NCBI GenBank assembly: GCA_028691625.1
Contig: JAQUYZ010000074.1
Coordinates: forward strand, 1 to 7,199
From: Eubacteriales bacterium
GTDB lineage: Bacteria; Bacillota; Clostridia; Peptostreptococcales; Anaerovoracaceae
DNA: 7,199 bases
Reading direction: 5' to 3'
Shown here: positions 6,187-7,199 of the stretch, one piece after another
Position numbering within the stretch: the stretch's first letter is position 1
Layout: every line of letters begins with the position of its first letter
Notes under the pieces: model-generated
What the model saw: the letters and a program-made list of their open reading frames with translations, nothing else
Database searches by the model: none
Told to the model about the DNA's origin: nothing
Program-made: the position numbers and the translations under genes

Positions 6187-6330
6187 ATGATTGGTACGGG
6201 TCCGGACGAACCAAAAGGCGGTTATTATCCGATTGAAGACGTACTGAACTATTTTGGCGTTGCTTGTCTTACAAATGATGTTGTACTGCCGAGTGAAAGA
6301 TACTCTACAGATTCGATATCCTTATCATAA
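6187..6330 (+). pseudogene. Short open frame, possible gene remnant, unassigned
   Basis: From ATG at 6187 (or GTG at 6163, overlapping the lipoprotein gene end) a frame runs to TAA at 6328-6330. The peptide reads like a piece of a real protein (GTGPDEPKGGYYPIED, then VLNYFGVACLTNDVVLPSE), but I do not recognise the family. No ribosome binding site precedes it. It ends inside a second frame that encodes an HNH nuclease tail, so it may be the upstream part of that same gene separated by a frameshift near 6300-6315, or debris from another gene. Confidence 0.35.
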
Positions 6331-6466
6331 TGATGCAAGTAATCAGCTTATTGTTTGCCCGAATCATCACGGCATTATTCATGAAGTTAATCCAGTTTTT
6401 GAACATTGATATCATAGCATGGGTTTTTCAAATGGGGAACTTCTCACCATGTTCGATTATCCGTGA
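6314..6466 (+). pseudogene. C-terminal remnant of an HNH endonuclease
   Basis: The frame starting at 6314 reads RYPYHNDASNQLIVCPNHH and continues GIIHEVNPVFEH before a TGA at 6407-6409. The segment (S)NLIxxCPNHHxxIH is the second half of the HNH/McrA-type nuclease motif, with the Asn and the CPNHH..H metal and catalytic residues preserved. The first half (the strand with the leading His) is missing. Past the TGA the same frame stays open to 6466 and reads YHSMGFSNGELLTMFDYP, which resembles the short 'NG..' tail often found at the end of this family, so the TGA at 6407 may be a nonsense mutation. An in-frame ATG exists at 6275 but has no ribosome binding site. HNH proteins occur in restriction systems, phages and mobile elements; which type this was cannot be told from the remnant. 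Confidence 0.62.
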
Positions 6467-6508
6467 CAGAAATTGATATATACTATTAAATAATCACAGG
6501 GAGGTCTC

Positions 6509-7199
6509 ATGGAGATATTTAAAATGGATGGTATTCCGGCCGTCGTTTACGGAGAGCCATCGGAAAAGCTGTTTCTGTTCATTCACGGCAAGAATGGAAA
6601 TAAAGAAGAAGCAGAGTCGTTTGCCGGCATTGCATGTCTGAAGGGATATCAGGTGCTGAGCTTTGATCTGCCGGAACATGGGGAACGTAATAAGGAAACG
6701 GACATGTTCAACCCGTGGCATGCGGTTCTTGAATTCAGGTATATTCTATCCAGGGCAAAGGACAGATGGAATCATGTAAGTGTTCGGGCAAACAGTATCG
6801 GTGCCTATTTCTCAATGCTCAGTTTTGCTGAAGAAACCATCGATCGGTATCTGTTTGTATCGCCAATATTGGATATGGAACAGCTGATCTTCAATATGAT
6901 GAAATGGTCTGGTGTTACGGAAGATCTTCTAAAAAAGGAGAAAATCATTTCAACGAATTTCGGAGAAACGCTTTCATGGGAATATTTGAGCTACGTTCGA
7001 AAACACACAATCGCTGAATGGGCTGCCCCAACATCAATTTTATATGGGACGGCAGACAATCTGACGGAAAAGAAAACAGTGGATGCGTTTGTTGATCAGT
7101 TTGGCTGCAAACTGACGATAATGGACGGCGGTGAGCATTGGTTCCACACGCCGGAACAACTGAATGTGCTTGAACAGTGGACAAAGAGCAATATGAAAT
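6509..7199 (+). CDS. Alpha/beta hydrolase (runs off the window end)
   Basis: The 230 codons visible have no stop before the window edge. The fold signature is clear: FLFIHGKNG (residues 22-30) supplies the HG oxyanion-hole region, YQVLSFDLPEHGER (47-60) the next strand and loop, RANSIGAYFS (93-102) the nucleophile elbow with Ser96, ILYGTADNLT (177-186) the acid Asp183, and MDGGEHWFHTPE (205-216) the catalytic His210. A complete Ser-Asp-His triad is therefore present. The elbow is ANSIG and not GxSxG: the first Gly is Ala, an uncommon but tolerated variant. Probable activity is on an ester or acyl substrate in the cytoplasm, since no signal peptide is present; the substrate is unknown. AGGGAGGT (6498-6505) is a strong but close ribosome binding site for ATG 6509, and ATG 6524 is an alternative start. 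TATACT at 6479-6484 could be a -10 box without a clear -35. Since His210 is already passed, only a short C-terminal piece should be missing. Confidence 0.85.
   Translation, partial: MEIFKMDGIPAVVYGEPSEKLFLFIHGKNGNKEEAESFAGIACLKGYQVLSFDLPEHGERNKETDMFNPWHAVLEFRYILSRAKDRWNHVSVRANSIGAYFSMLSFAEETIDRYLFVSPILDMEQLIFNMMKWSGVTEDLLKKEKIISTNFGETLSWEYLSYVRKHTIAEWAAPTSILYGTADNLTEKKTVDAFVDQFGCKLTIMDGGEHWFHTPEQLNVLEQWTKSNMK

Noticed and set aside
6330..6476. Hydrophobic 48-codon frame that resembles a small toxin peptide
   Set aside because: There is no ribosome binding site before its ATG, and the overlapping frame carries the conserved HNH tail CPNHH..H, so the hydrophobicity is a by-product of that frame.
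6482..6494. ACTATTAAATAAT before the hydrolase gene as a possible third BlaI operator
   Set aside because: The right half has a mismatch and the spacer is one base instead of two, so the match is what AT-rich DNA gives by chance; only a binding test would revive it.

Overview
The window is AT-rich DNA from a low-GC Firmicute, most likely a member of the Clostridia. This rests on strong GGAGG-type ribosome binding sites, TTGATA/TATACT-type promoters, UGA used as a stop, and the protein families present. All supported genes lie on the + strand. No rRNA, tRNA, CRISPR array, complete insertion sequence or attachment site was seen.

Layout. Positions 1-199 hold only a doubtful 42-codon ORF. A HEAT-like helical repeat protein (200-808) follows. 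A broken piece of a class C beta-lactamase-family (serine hydrolase) gene directly abuts its stop codon (809-1041). A tight three-gene unit then begins behind two operator-like dyads (1055-1104). It encodes a BlaI/MecI-family repressor (1113-1487), an M56/BlaR1-type membrane metalloprotease with no penicillin-sensing domain (1484-2419), and an exported or lipid-anchored beta-propeller-like protein whose last blade looks cut off (2432-3550). Next is a cold shock protein (3767-3979) with its own promoter, a structured leader of about 110 nt and a clear terminator. It is followed by a GNAT acetyltransferase resembling phosphinothricin acetyltransferases (4190-4762) and an unassigned large lipoprotein (4842-6170). 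A stretch of decayed coding sequence holds the tail of an HNH nuclease (6314-6466). Last is an alpha/beta hydrolase that runs off the window end (6509-7199).

How the genes may work together. The most coherent system is the BlaI / M56 protease / propeller operon. By analogy with BlaR1-BlaI and MecR1-MecI, an external signal would activate the membrane protease, the repressor would be inactivated, and the operon would be derepressed. Here the usual C-terminal penicillin-binding sensor is absent, and the only extracellular partner is the separately encoded propeller protein. A different ligand or surface state may therefore be sensed. This is inference.

The remaining genes look like independent accessory cargo. 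Three pieces of damaged coding sequence (serine hydrolase fragment, possibly truncated propeller, HNH remnant) mark the window as a region under rearrangement and gene decay.
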